The notes below the pieces were generated by a model. It was given only the letters and a program-made list of their open reading frames with translations. It had not been told where the DNA came from and made no database searches. 64,000 nt of DNA, taken from positions 682,001 to 746,000 of the forward strand of contig CALYLX010000127.1 of the NCBI GenBank assembly GCA_944990035.1. Direction: 5' to 3'. The first letter of the stretch is position 1, and every line of letters begins with the position of its first letter. Shown in pieces: positions 1-12,345 of this stretch. Both the position numbers and the translations under genes were made by a program. The DNA comes from Clitopilus passeckerianus. Lineage: Eukaryota > Basidiomycota > Agaricomycetes > Agaricales > Entolomataceae.

Positions 1-1142
1 CGACGTGAACGAGATTGCCGGAGTCAGAGACAAGAGTACTGTTTAATTCTTATTAGAGCCAATCACTGAGCATGAAAAGAAAACATACCCGTTAGCACTT
101 TCCGTCCAGTTCGCATGCACCATGGTATGAATGTGTGCAGTTCTGCCTTCGTAGAACCCGGGATAGATGGTCGTGATCTCCACGATACCATTCTCGTCTG
201 TGAAGTACCCTCCACGAAGGAAGGTTTCGTTCCTTGCGAGTGCTGCAGAAGCACCGCCTGCACCATCTGGAGGCGTGCCAGAGGGCATGGCACCCGAGGG
301 GACGACGCCTGAAGCGGACTGTACTCCAGAAGGCACAGCACCGGATGGTGCAACTCCAGAGGGGGCTGCACCTGAGGGTGCGGCACCTCCTCCTCCTCCA
401 CCACCAGCGCCGCTGTAGCCACCATAGACACCTGTCGCGTTGGCTGCGGGGATCATATCAATAACTGGGTATCAAATATCGACGCAGACACCCACCATTC
501 CATAGCTCAACGAAAACATTATTCAAAGGTTGGCAGGTACTCGTGTCCATAACGCCTATGTCCAGAATGATTTTAACACCACTATCCCAATGATATTAGA
601 TGCTAGCGTTATGCGATTAATAGGACCACTCACTCTTGGTCCTCTCGGAGGTCATTGCGGACGTATTCATTCCGGATGTAATACGGGCCCTCAACGACCT
701 CGGGAGCAGTGACGCAGGTCGTCTGTCCAAAAAGGTCAGCTAGAAAGCCAGAAATATAGCAGGTAAATAGAACAGACATTCTGGATCTCCGTGACATGGG
801 GTGCAGCAGCAGTAGATGCAGCAGTAGCCCGCTTCATGAGATTATCTCTGGCTACCATTCGCTTCCTTTCGTAGTCGGAAATGGCAGAGGCGCACTTGCG
901 AGCTACGAGGTGCCGCCCTGCGCTTGCAGCCTAGAATTATTGGTGATCAGGACGCATTGAGGAGGGGGCCGTGGGCCATTACGTACATGTCTACGCATCA
1001 GTTCAGAGCGAGAGAGGGGGTGGTGCTCCTCGCCGGGATGAGCTGAAAGGATATTTAGAATATGGTGGTGGAATTTGAGAGGCTAATTACCAGAAACAAG
1101 AACACCAAGGGTGACCAAGGAGAGCAAGTTGGTGAAGAGCAT
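1..1142 (-). CDS. Secreted intradiol ring-cleavage dioxygenase-like protein, C-terminus cut by the window edge
   Basis: Seven exons can be joined in frame: 1142-1091, 1042-987, 930-778, 722-634, 581-496, 443-89 and 38-1, with introns of about 45-55 nt and GT-AG ends. The start MLFTNLLSLVTLGVLVSA is a clear signal peptide, followed by HPGEEHH. The core reads CVTAPEVVEGPYYIRNEYVR, then REDQ, LDIGVMDT, CQPLNN, VELWNANATGVY and, in exon 6, FLRGGYFTDENG and GRTAHIHTMVH. This is the order seen in extracellular fungal members of the intradiol dioxygenase family, which normally cleave catechol-type rings with Fe(III) bound by two Tyr and two His. The tyrosine in GPYY and the H-I-H pair are visible. 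A low-complexity insert rich in Gly, Ala, Pro and Ser sits in exon 6. The last part and the stop lie outside the window. Family assignment is firm; the substrate is unknown. Confidence 0.9.
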
Positions 1143-2048
1143 TGCAGAGTCGATTTGAAAGGATTGGAAGAGATTTTTTGTGTAGTATGCCCTGTCTGCA
1201 CTACCATCCTTTTGTACGAGGGGGAGATGCAATCACGTGGACTAGCAGACACGGTACAAATTGCTGCGCAGTCATTGGTGGAGTTGGCATACAATGCGAC
1301 GCGTCGGTCCCTTAGTGCATTTCGCGACTTCGATCACTGCCTAGCGGCAAGGTGTGCGATAGCTCGCGCAGAGACTATAAGGCAAGGATGGAGATAGAGT
1401 TCCACGAATGAACGGTGGTCTTGGCATTGCAATACACAGCAATGCCCTCTGAAGCCATCGAGTCCGAGTCGACGCGATCGTGCAAGGGTCCGCAGCAGGT
1501 CAAGAAGAGGGTATACGGTATATTTTATAGGGTATACGGGTTGTAACGCGTGCTTGATATTTTTGGCAAGGAAATAGCACAACTTCTCGTCACTATGGAT
1601 GCGGAGTTTTGCAAAGCATGGAAAAGACGTTCAGGAGAGACTCGATAATTTCAGCGATCGACCGCTCCCATGGGAGAGGAGCAGGAAGGTTGCTGTTTAC
1701 AGCTCAACACATGCCCCAATGAGCAGTATTGGCTTGTTTGGATAAGCGAAGGGCCCATTTTTGTGGAGGCTTGATCCATGATGTTGTGCGTGTTCTGCAT
1801 GATTGAAACGGCTCCTGAAGGCTGGTGGTAAAAAACTCGCCAGTGCCAAAGGCTCGATTGAGGCACCTTGCTTGCACATGTAATGGACCGCCAGCGACGG
1901 CATTAAGTTGAAATAGGGGCAAATAGATTGTGGGATGATAGGATTATGTCATTCGATCATATCGCCTGGACATCGCCGAATCTGCTGTGGCACAGTCACC
2001 AGAAGTTCCCTATTCGACCTTTCAAACCAAATCCTATCATCCCTCAAC
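1143..2048. other. Intergenic region, divergent promoters
   Basis: Lies between the start of the dioxygenase gene (minus) and the start of profilin (plus), so it holds both promoters. Short open frames occur on both strands, but none has a recognisable protein motif or splice-joined partner. No RNA gene or repeat was seen. Confidence 0.6.
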
Positions 2049-2581
2049 ATGTCCTGGCAAGGTGTGTTTGCAACCATACAGGCGTGCAGAAACTCATGGC
2101 TACGATACAGCCTACGTTGACAACAACCTCGTTGGCACTGGCAAGGTCACCAGAGCAGCAATCATCGGCCTGCAAGGAGGGGTTTGGGCAGCTTCTCCCG
2201 GATACAATGTAAGTTACAAAGTGTTGGGCTCGTGAATGAAGCGTACTCAAATGCATTGAAAGCTTTCTACTGAAGAACAGAATGCCATCATAAACGCTTT
2301 CAAGAACCCCACAGCCGTTCAAGCCAGTGGTCTCCGTCTTGCTAACCAGAAGTTCTTCGCTGTTCAAGCAGATGCTGACCAAGTCCTCCTCAAGAAACAG
2401 GTGCGAACGTGCCCTCGAACAGAAATGAATTCCACTTATTACGATGCAGGCCGATGGAGCTACTGTGACCAAGACCAAGCAAGCTGTCCTGGTCGCGGAA
2501 TATGTTGCCCCTCTTCAACAAGGAGAAAGCACACCCGTGGTGGCCAACCTCGCAGATTACTTGAAGGGCGTTGGTTATTAG
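2049..2581 (+). CDS. PFY1: Profilin
   Basis: Four exons (2049-2061, 2111-2208, 2263-2400, 2450-2581) give a 126-residue protein, the usual profilin length. The first exon codes only MSWQ plus one base, a typical split in fungal profilin genes. The protein starts MSWQAYVDNNLVGTGKV, has the AAIIGLQGGVWAASPGY stretch, and ends YVAPLQQGES...LADYLKGVGY. Profilin binds monomeric actin and poly-proline ligands and feeds ATP-actin to formins at growing filament ends in the cytoplasm. The start is fixed by the MSWQ motif and by the phase of intron 1. All three introns are short with GT-AG ends. Identification is firm. Confidence 0.95.
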
Positions 2582-3045
2582 ACGAACGTTTGCGCTACAT
2601 GAAGACATTCCCATCATTTATTGCTCGATCTCTTACCCACATGTATTCTTCATGACCCGTTGAATTTATACGAACAAACTAATACAACCTATGAACGAAA
2701 GTCACATCGCGTCTTGGGCTACGATTACTATCCCCAAATATCTCAGCTCGCAGCGATACGCACAGCCTCACCACCCGAGTCGGCTTGAAACGGACACTTG
2801 AAGGCTGTACTGCCACACCACATTGCGGGATCACCGACGCACTATGACCGTAGACCATCAAGCTGCTAGTGGGGGGTCCTCGCTGACTCCACTTTCAAGC
2901 ATTTACTAGTTGATATCTCACCAGCTCGAAATCTCAAAATGATTTCGTTACAAAACTACACAGTGGACCTTGGAGTAAATAGACAATAATACTTAAGGCA
3001 ATACAGCTAGGTAGATCAACTACGGTTCTGAAGAGGCAACACGAA
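2582..3045. other. Intergenic region between convergent genes
   Basis: Shared 3' flank of profilin (plus) and the kinase gene (minus). No coding sequence, repeat or RNA gene was recognised. Confidence 0.6.
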
Positions 3046-5844
3046 TCACGTATGAAGTATTCTCTTCACCTTATCCAGCCGATCTTCAGCCATTTTCAAA
3101 TCCCCAAGCATAGACCTCAATCGGATCTCCATCTGTTCGACCGTGGGCGCCTTCACCCTCACCGTCATCTCCTCATCTTCGTCTTCCGAAGCCGGGGCCA
3201 GCCCTTCTTCAGACTCTTCTGACGAGGAATCCTGTTCTTCCTCTACAGGGGGTGGCTTTATGGCGATCGATATCGTCTCCGTCAAATTTACCTCAGATCG
3301 ACTGAGATTCATTGACGCCTGGCTTTGACCAAGGCTCCCACTTCTGCTTCTTCCACCTGTGGACGAACCAAACACCTTCAAGGAAGTGAAGGTCGGGGTG
3401 GCACTTCTCCTTGAGATCATTGACATGGCTGAGCCTGGGCGAGGTGTGGGGCTAGGACTGGGAGGGCCTTCGGATTCAGTTTCATCTGAACTGGACAATC
3501 CTGGGATATGATCTGCTCCTTCTGTATCGATAAACAGAGGCTCGAGGCCAGATCCAGGTCTTGCAAACTCGGAAGGAAATGGTTTTGGTCTTGCGCCGGA
3601 ATTGAGCCCAGCAAATGAGATAGTATGCATGCTCTCGTCTTCTTCGTCCATTTGTCCGCCAAATTTAGGAGCAGCAGGTGGAGGGTGAGATCGATCAAAT
3701 CTGAGCTCTTTCCTGAACGTGCCATTCCCGTTCGAGGAGTAGCTGAAGGAGTTCAGCAATCGAGGTTTCTTGCCACTCTCCAGGACCTTCTTCCTGGCGC
3801 TCATTCCTATGCAATGTGCAAGCTGCTTCATGGCTTCGCGATCTGATACCGGTCGCCGTGCCGCAGAACGAGCTATCGTTTCAGGTCGTTGCAATGTATG
3901 GAATGGGGTGCCGAAAGACGTTGGTCTCATTGGTGTCTTGAACTTGTCGTTACCTGTGACTGGGTCACTAGCAGGCATAGGGCGAGATGATGGCCATCGG
4001 GGTGTGATCATGCCAGGGTTGGGTGTCATATACGAGGATGGGATCCGGAGGGGTTTAGGTGTCGCCAATATCTTCGGTTCAGGAGCAGGAGGTTCCACAG
4101 CGGGTGCCAGGGAGAAGGCATCGAGGGTAGGGCCCCAGGAGAAGCCGATGAAAGCGGAACTGAGGTCGTCTTCGCGGGGTTTTTCGTCGGGCATTGAGCT
4201 TGTTGAGCGACGTAATGAGAGTCCGGGTGACCCAGAACCAACCGAGGATTGAAAGAGTGCGGAGAAGGCGAATCCTTGAGAATATGCTGACTCTTCCTCT
4301 ACCGGAGGAGGTGGGCTTGCACCCAGATTTTGGGGCTGGGCATAGCTGAATTGAGGGAGGTGAAGATCGGATGGTGTAGATTCTTGATTTATGGTTAACT
4401 TAGCCTGGAGACAGAACTAAGCCCACTCACGAGTTGGAAGAGTGTCCCAATTAACTTGTTCAAATACATTATGGTTCGTTATTTCATCCATATTATGACG
4501 TCCCAGACGCCTTTCGGGTACAGTTAACAGGCTGCGAATCAATGAGTAACTTATTAGAATGAGGTACTTCATGGTGCACTTACGAACGGATAAAATGTTG
4601 GTATTGCGGGGAAATGGGTATTGCATGATCAAATCGTAAACTTCTCTATATGGCTTGTCAGTGAAAGCTGTGTGCTAAAGACGCAGAAGTTTACCTCGTG
4701 ATCCATGATTCGAAGATATGTTTGGCGGATATCCTTTGCAAAGAACGGAGCGACCCCGTATGACATCTCGTATAGCATGGCGCCGAGACTCCACCAATCC
4801 GTTTCGCGCCCATAGCCAAATTCGTCAGGCACACTTTTCTGAGCTTTGAAGTCTTCGTCTTCCTCCATCTCCAGCGCCACAAGAGCTTCCTCGTGGGCCA
4901 TGAGGATCTCGGGAGAGATATAGTCACAGGTACCACAAGGGAGAAGACAATACCTTTTGGGTAGGAACTGGACGCCTTCCGAGTCTGGTGGCAGTAGCGG
5001 GGCCGCCGTTCCAAAATCAATAAGAAGCACATGCGAATCTTTGGTTATTACAAAATTGTGGGGTTTGATATCTCTGGAATAACCATCAGAAAAGTCCCGA
5101 GATAAATGAAAGTCCAAGCTTACCGATGCGCAAATCCTTGCGAGTGACACCAGTGTATAGCACTGACGATTTGCGGGGTCCACCATCTTAGATCGGATTC
5201 CAATATTCGTCCGTCATGCGGACTAGATTCTAATACATCCCAGAGGTTCCCACCCTCTGCGTAATCCATGACGAGACTCAAGTGCGTCGGGGTTTGATAG
5301 GCAGATAACAATTGTGGCGCCCAAGGAGAGTCGAGTTTTGCCGCCTGCAGCAAAATATCCCGTTCGAATTGTGGGGAGCATTGCTAGAGGGTTCATTAGA
5401 TTACGCTTAACGAAAGATCGGGCTGATATATCTTACATCTCGTGTTCGCAGGGCGAACCGCTTTTCAACAGACTTCCGTACATACACCCGCCCATTGAGA
5501 CGACAAGTTACGACGTCGATCTGAGAACCGCGTTGAAGCCTCGTGTGACGTGAAGGACGAAGATAAGGCGGCTTACCACGCCGAACTGTCCATACTCCAA
5601 AGTTCCCGCCACGGCGAGGTCCTTATCCTGGAATCGTAGACCGTCGACTTCTGTCGTTTTCGCTGGGCGAGAGAGGTTAGGTTGGGCTTCACATGCTCGA
5701 ATGAGTTGCCCGCGTACCTGTTCGTCCTATGACATTCTGCCCATGTAGAAGACGATCGAGAGCAACGCCTTCTGCATCTTCGTCCCCTTGGGTCTTCAGC
5801 AAACCTGCCAGTCGATTTTTCCGTTGAATCCATGAGAGAGACAT
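3046..5844 (-). CDS. AGC-type serine/threonine protein kinase with long disordered tail
   Basis: A multi-exon minus-strand gene. The start is taken as MSLSWIQRKNR at 5844 because an in-frame stop lies just upstream. The kinase N-lobe reads GTLEYGQFGVVDVVTC (glycine-rich loop), then RVYVRKSVEKRFALR (ATP-binding Lys region) and LSLVMDYAEGGNLWDVL (hinge). The catalytic loop FAHRDIKPHNF is split by an intron after the Arg. LLIDFGTA is the DFG motif, followed by GTCDYISPEIL and RETDWWSLG. A C-terminal extension RRLGRHNMDEITNHNVFEQV resembles the AGC C-tail, with closest feel to the MRCK/citron/Cbk1-like group. The last exon (about 380 residues, ending at 3046) is Ser/Pro-rich and acidic near its end, with a short helical stretch at the C-terminus. 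All catalytic motifs are present, so it should be active. The pathway is not clear from sequence. Confidence 0.85.
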
Positions 5845-6281
5845 GCATCGAGTGCTGGTGGTCTTCGCGTTTCTCAATGCTCTGGGCTAACGGCAGGAAA
5901 GAGCCAGAGGGACCCGAGATATTTCGTTAAACAAGATGGTTGACCCGTTCCCAAGAAAATTTCTGCCTTGTCAGAGCGCTAAACTGAGGGTGCGGCCAAA
6001 CGATGGATGCGGACCAGGTTCAAGTTGACGTCGGTATCTCATCGCGCTCAGCACCGCTCAGGGACTCATTGCCCCTGTCGCGATCACGTGCTCAAGTCGC
6101 GGCTGACGCGCCCCGTTTCTCGAAATCCTACCTTGGACGCGTCGCACCAAATTCAAGAGGAAATGTATAACCAAGAAATGGTCTGGTAGTAGTAGTACAG
6201 TAGAAATACATATTTACTACATCACAAGCATCTGATCTATGAGGGACGGTCCTAAAAGTACATTTGGAGGCACGACATTCC
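5845..6281. other. Intergenic region upstream of the kinase gene
   Basis: Promoter side of the kinase gene and 3' flank of the GPI-protein gene. No further gene recognised. Confidence 0.6.
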
Positions 6282-7005
6282 TCAGATCGCCATGAGGATG
6301 CCAATAATAGACGGCAGGAATATCATCGCAGTCCTGAATATCGAGGCATCTGGATCTAGCCTAGCTGCGGTGTTCTTTCTCAGCCTGCTGTCCTTCGTCT
6401 CGTTCGAGTGACTTGGGATGGGATCTGCTGGGCTGGGCTTAATCGTCGCTCTAGGATTGGCTTGTCCTGTTGCTGCAGCGTTTGGCAGGGTCTGCGTTGT
6501 AGTCGCGTTGGCGAGATTGACCTTGGCCGGTAGATTGCTGTCGGGTTTGATTGTGAAATAGGCGGTGTATACAGACAAGGGCGGGTGTTGAGACTTGAAT
6601 CTCATCATGCTGGAAACCTTGCTCAGCACACATTCTGCACTGGGAGCAGGAAGAACTTACTAGTCAGACCCTTCAGAGAGGCCCCCAGGCATCCATACCG
6701 AGCATGATCCCGCAATGGGAGACACGCTTTTTTCCAGAGTAGCAACACGTTCCTGGGTCTAAATCAGCCCTCTGTTTCATGTGGCAAAGACATCTCCAAC
6801 TCACATCTTTACAAATTAGCTCAATTTGAACATCGCCCATGTCGTTCACGGAAGGCCAACGGCGATTATCCTTCCAAGTAATCGTGGCTTGTTTTCCAGT
6901 ATAGTATATTGTTGATGCAATAGGCTGCGTTGGGTAGAGAGCGGCAGATACGCCATTCATGTTCAGAGCGAGGGCTAGGGCCGCCAGGGTTCCCCCGAAA
7001 TGCAT
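6282..7005 (-). CDS. Kre9/Knh1-like secreted GPI-anchored protein
   Basis: Three exons. The start MHFGGTLAALALALNMNGVSA is a signal peptide. It is followed by LYPTQPIASTIYYTGKQATITW, the pattern of the fungal Ser/Thr-rich GPI-anchored membrane-protein family with an N-terminal Kre9/Knh1-type domain (one beta-sandwich of about 90 residues). The middle exon adds DTQERVATLEKSV...GSCSVWMPGGL. After a Thr/Ser/Ala/Pro-rich stretch the protein ends SIFRTAMIFLPSIIGILMAI, a hydrophobic tail preceded by small residues, as expected for GPI attachment. Members sit at the cell surface or wall and are linked to wall glucan assembly. The specific role here is inferred only from the family. Length about 210 residues. 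Confidence 0.8.
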
Positions 7006-7429
7006 TATAATCGTAATGACCGGTTGGTGGTGATGTAGAGATCGGTTGTGGTTCGGCGTGAAACAAACTGTCGAGATTGTTAGTGATGTAAATGTGAAAG
7101 AAGAAATGTGCCAGCTTTTCTGGGTTTGAACTCCGCAACCCTTGAAGCTTTTATAGGGCTCGCCTTGTCACGCCAGCCGCTTGTACCAAACCTCCATGCT
7201 GTAATCCATGAAGCTGAAGCCTCCGCTTCGTAGATAGGAAAGAAAACCGGAAAGCCATACTATTACAAACCCAGTCCATACATTCAAATTGATATAAAAA
7301 TAAGACGTCAAATCTCCAAGAATGCTGCATCATTCTAATGATGGAGATGCCCACTTGTGAACAAATGGTCTTGTAGTTCCTAGGCGATTCAAGGGAAATC
7401 AGCCACTGAAGTAACGATAAAAAGATTAT
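7006..7429. other. Intergenic region
   Basis: Promoter of the GPI-anchored protein gene and 3' flank of the chromodomain gene. No supported gene, RNA or repeat. Confidence 0.55.
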
Positions 7430-10400
7430 TCATACCTCTGCATTGACAAAAACGCCATTGCAGGATTCGTTGGTGCCTTCAGACCGCCACTGACAGCGAT
7501 AAACCAGCTCGTCGCTTGCACTGGTTCCATCCTGCGAAAGCTTCCCCAATTCCTCCAATCTCGCCCTGTACTCGTCTCGCTCCTCCTTCACCATGCTGAC
7601 CTCCTTTCTCCAATCCTCGTTCTCCGCTATACAAGCCTTGAGCTGCACATCACGATCCTCAAGCTCCTCCTGCAACAGCCTCGCTTGCTCCTCGACCGTA
7701 GCGAGTTGATCCTCGAGGTCCTCGACGCGTACACGCAGCTCAGGCTCTTCAGCTGCTCGTCGTCGGATGTCGTCATTGGTCCGAGCATCCTTCTCAACGA
7801 CAAACAACGCCAGTCGTTTCCAAGACTTGACATCGTCCTCGAGAACCTTGACCCTCTGCTCGAATGTGGCCTTGATGAGCGCCACTCCAGTCTTGGCCTG
7901 CTCCGACGAAATATTCGCTTGCTGCTTTAGCTGCTTGTTCTCATCGCGGACCTCTGAGACGAATGCAGACGCTCGTGCATACTGCTCCTGGAAGAAATCT
8001 CGGTCCTTCTCCGCACTGTCCTTGCGCTGAGATAGCTGCGTGATGGAGGCAGTTAAAGTTGCCTTTTCCTGCTCCCAGTCAAGCTTCTCCTGCTCAATCT
8101 GGACGCGGAGGGCCTGGAGCTCCTGACTGTTATTTGGTGCTGGAATTGATACGCTGGTGTTGACAAGTGCATCTTTGAGCGTTTCGACTTCACTCTCCAG
8201 AGCAAACGTCTTTGCTCGTTCCGCGAGCAGTAGGGCTTCGAGTCTTGCAACCTCCTTGGTTTTGAGATTGAGCAATTCAGTCGAAGGGTCGTATGGTTGT
8301 GATGGGGATACGAGTTTAGGGGTAACGGGTGAACCAAGGACAATGGGTTCGTTGGTATCCACTGGTCGTTCTGGCGTCTGCTCCCTTGGCGGTTGTTGGC
8401 TGACTATGGAGGCTGATCTCGATCTTGATTTTCCTCTGTGCGGAGATCCCGGATGCATTGGAGAGGAGGACGGGACCTCAGGGGACATCGCCTTATCTGC
8501 GGGCTTCTCAGGCACAGGGCTAATTGGACGACCTTCTTCAACATGATCAGCATGGGGATGGTCTGCGTCCTGCATGGATGTAAGTCACAGTAAAACAATA
8601 AGGGCCGCTGCAGTCTTACCTCCATCCGCATATCCTGGTCTTCGTATTCTTCGGGTAGCTGTTGCTCAGGATCAGGACTTCCTGTAGTCTCCCCCTCAGC
8701 ATCGTCATCGCCCATGTCGACATCGTCGGCGATAGGTCCGTCCATATCCATAGGAGGAGGAGATGATTGTGGTAGTGGCAACTGCGCATCATTCTCGGCC
8801 AGAAGATCTTGCGTTGATTCCTCCTCTTCCTGCCGCAAAGCCAGCGCTGGATTCTTGACCTTAGGCGTTGTGAAAACATCTTCCTCCTCCTCTTCCTCCT
8901 GAGTCTTGCTGTTGTCGAGTGTTTGACTTGCTGGAGGGCTCGACTGCTGCAACTCAGCAACCGCACGCATCCTATGCTCGTCTCTCTCTTCACTGCTGTA
9001 CCCTCCTTTCGTCCTCTTCTTGTCAAACTTGCCGAGATCAATAAGAGGTCCATTCCGCTCCTTCGCATCACCATTTCTCCTCCTCTCCTGCCTTGCTTCC
9101 TCAGCAAGCTCCACGCCGCGGTCTTGCAGAACGGACGCCCTGTCATCATCCTCACCATCGTTACTGTTGGCGGGCGATGGGGGACCAACATAGCCGTTGC
9201 GTTGGCTGTGATCCATGTCGTCTCTCTCATCAACCTCGACCGCTCTGCCTTTGCCTTTATCCTTCTTTAACACCCGTCGCCGTCTATGAGGACGGCCAGA
9301 TCCACCTTCCTCGTCTGACGAGCTAAACTGCTCAATTGAGCTGACCAACTCTTGCACCTCTGCCTCCTCATCCTGGGGGTTATCCACAGAAATCGAGGAT
9401 GTAGGCAAATAAGGAGTGAATTTCGAAGGGGATATTTGAGGAATCGGCTGGAACTGAGATTTGGCAACCTTCACAGGCTCATGCTCTCTTTCCTCCTCCT
9501 CCCCCTCCCCCTCCTCCCCCTCCTCCTCCTCCTCTACGCCCTGATCAGCTTCAGGGTGTGCGTCTGAGCCAGGACTCTGGTCCAGCGCCTTTGGAGGTGG
9601 TGGTTGACTATCCTCAACGCGGCTCATTTCAAAGCTAGGCATCTCTGGGAGTTCCTCAGGATGCGTGTACAGCGGGCTTGGTGGGTGGTAATTGCTGTCA
9701 TGGTCATCGTCGTACAACGACCACCTTGACTGAGTTCGGCTGACAGAGCTAGGGGTGCGAGGCTTCATCCTCGCAATAAGAGAATTCGACTGGCGGAGGG
9801 CGTGTTTCTTTCCATCCTCTCTGTCAGGGGTTTTCGGGCGGTCAGGCGTTTGGTTATGAGGTAGTTCGCCTGGTTTGATAGGTATAGGTGCTGCTATCGG
9901 TACCTCTTGCGATTGAGATTGGGTGTTATTAGAAGACTCAAGGTCGGTTTCAGGCACTATTTCGAGTCGGTATGAGTCTTCGTAGCCATTCCGGGTGATG
10001 ATAGACCGTTTGGGTAGTGGTTGAGGGGGAGATGCAGCAGCAGCTGGCGAAGGTGGTAGTGGAGAGGAAGCAGGGACCATCTCAATAGATGGTGATCTAC
10101 GAGGGACCAGCTTCGACCCGGAGGCTTGCCCCTCTATAGAGCGAAGTTCCTCGTCAAAGCGTGCTAAACGTTCAAGGGTGGTAGGCGTTAGTGAACGCAG
10201 ACGTTCTTCATGAGTAAGTTTCATTCTGCGGTGATCGGCAACTGAACGATTCTTGGGTGGTTCCTTGTCAGAGAGCTCAGGAAGAGAAGATTCCTTGGTC
10301 GTTATTCTCCGCTTGGCAGATGGAGGTGGCGGTGGTGAAGAGGATGGACTACGTCTTCGCCTTTCGTTTGCCCTGGTTGGGGATCTCTGCTGGATTCCAT

Positions 10401-11260
10401 TGGCAGAATGGGTTCCTCTCGAGGAGTTGTTGACCCCATTGACAGCAAGTTCGTCTTCTTCATCCTGGCTCGTATGCACCACACTGTCGGATTTGTGCTC
10501 CTTCCGCTTTCCTTTTGATTTACTGGAGGTCCCAGCGGAATGCTTGAAGTTTGGACCGCGTGAACGATCCTCGTAGATGTTGAAACGAGCCGGCTCAGAC
10601 CCCTTCCTAGCCCTTGGCCTTTCCTCCAGCAGAACTTCAATAGGTGGCAGTTCCATTTCTTCGTCGTCATCCAGGTAGACACCCTTGCTCAGTGACCCTG
10701 TTAACTTTGGTTTCTTCTTTGGATGAGCATTTGTCTCCGGGTCGGACGCGTAGAAAGATTCGATATCTGCTGTCTCCGACATAGCTGTGCTATGGGTACG
10801 TTTCTGGCCTGTCTTTGCAGAGGCTTCGGCGCGGTTTTTGTTATTGGAAGATGCATTGGCGCCTTTAGACACGGTCGAGCCACCAGATCCATTGGACCGT
10901 TTGGATGCGACAGAACCATTTCGGCCACCTGGGATTAAAGTATTTAGCCAGCAATCCACGGGGAGAATAAGTTAAACACGTACCTTTCCCCTTCTTTCCC
11001 TTCTTTTTGGCAGCTTGCTTCCTCTTCCATTCGAGCACTAGATCGTCCGTACAATCCTGGCGCGGCACCCAAGACGGAGCCCAGGGCTTGTTTGTTGTTG
11101 GATCTACACCTGCCCACCGAACCTTATACTGTTTGCCCTTTTCTTGAATAATTTCGATGACTTCCCAGAGGTTCTCCTCGTCGCCTTCTTCTGGTATAAA
11201 TTGGGTTTCGGCATCCCGTTCCGATAGCTCAAGTTCCACTGACTCGTCCTCAGAAGCCAT
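7430..11260 (-). CDS. Large chromodomain protein with disordered middle and C-terminal coiled coil
   Basis: Three exons, start MASEDESVELELSERD at 11260, about 1240 residues. Residues ~28-85 form a chromodomain: LWEVIEIIQEKGKQYKVRW is the aromatic-cage strand, followed by PWAPSWVPRQDC. Exon 1 ends in a Lys-rich stretch (KKKGKKGK). The middle (~100-850) is low complexity: Ser/Pro/Glu-rich with acidic runs, including a poly-Glu segment coded by a CTC/CCT-rich tract at 9487-9540, and with many RRK clusters that could be nuclear localisation signals. The last ~380 residues include a long heptad-rich coiled coil (QLSQRKDSAEKDRDFFQEQY and on). The C-terminus has a CQW...C motif just before the stop, like half of a zinc-binding unit. 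Chromodomains read methylated histone tails, so a chromatin role is likely. No named orthologue was recognised. Confidence 0.75.
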
Positions 11261-11799
11261 ATATTTCTTAACTGTTGCAAGGATTGAAAAGTCAATGAAT
11301 CGTAAAACATGGCCTGCATGAAGGTTAGCTACCTGAATGAGGCCCTCGCTGTCACCCGCGATGGGAACCTGTTGAAAGGGGTCAACGATGAATTACGTAA
11401 CGGCAGCGTTGAAGCGTGGAATTGGACCCTGGCCAACCTCAGGCCAACGAGCTCATATATTAATTGAAGATGCTGGCTGTATGGTCCAGACATTGTAAAG
11501 AATACTCTGGTGCAAATGTAAACGCAGTTGTCATGAACGGGCGCTGAGCATCCTTCAATCACAATTCACGGCGCCAAAATTGAGGGCTTTGATCATATCT
11601 TGGATTGCATAAGGAGAGTAAAAGCATGTAGCGTATGCAGTGGGAACTGGTAGAAAGCGATGGAGAATAACAAAGAAATAATCATGAGGTTTCCCAACTC
11701 GACGCCTGCTCTCCTCTCGCCGAAGCCCTCCAGCGCGGATCTAACAATTACAAGCCTGCATGCCGCGATGTCGAGGGGGCCTCAAATGGTTGGGTTTTT
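11261..11799. other. Intergenic region
   Basis: Upstream of the chromodomain gene and 3' flank of the eS30 gene. Several short open frames but no recognisable protein. Confidence 0.55.
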
Positions 11800-12345
11800 T
11801 TACTTCTCGGGGTTGGGGTTCCTGAAAGGAGGTAAGGTTAGCATCGGTTGTAAAAGTTTGGATGAGAAGGAAGAAGATGAATGGGTGACCGAGGATGAGT
11901 CAGATAGGAGCGAAAGACATTAGATGCATGTTTATCAACACGGTTGTTCAGTGTGAACTATGCTTGATTTGCTGGAATCATCAGACGGTACGGTGACCCG
12001 TCAGGAGGACGATATGTGGGGGAAGTGGGGTAATCGTGGAAGCTTTGAAATACTAACATTCTCCTCTTGCCGCCTGGTGCTGTGGTTACGTTGACGAATC
12101 TGACGAAATCTCAGTTTTCCGCGAGGCCTGGAGAGCGATTCAAATTACTCACCGGCGGTTGTAAAGAATCCTCTTCTTTGCGCGACCCTTTGGTGTCTTT
12201 TTCTTCTCCTGTTTCTCGACCTTGGGGCACTGCGACTTGACCTTACCGGCACGAGCGAGAGATCCGTGAACTATACATCGCGGGCATTAAGTGTCAGATT
12301 CAAAACTTCGAGGTGCCGCAACGGTTGATAAGCACCTTTTCCCAT
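11800..12345 (-). CDS. RPS30: 40S ribosomal protein eS30
   Basis: Four tiny exons (12345-12336, 12270-12153, 12099-12058, 11821-11800) code 63 residues, the normal length of eS30. The protein begins [20 protein letters not shown], continues [20 protein letters not shown] and [11 protein letters not shown], and ends GGKRRMNPNPEK. The first exon holds only MGK plus one base. The last exon is 22 nt long and follows a 236-nt intron. There is no ubiquitin-like fusion at the N-terminus, as in yeast and unlike animals. The protein is a structural part of the small ribosomal subunit. Each exon is so short that simple ORF scanning misses the gene, but phases and conserved residues fit throughout. Confidence 0.93.

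Noticed and set aside
9480..9540. CTC/CCT repeat as a microsatellite or mobile-element tail
   Set aside because: It lies in frame inside the chromodomain gene and codes a poly-Glu run.
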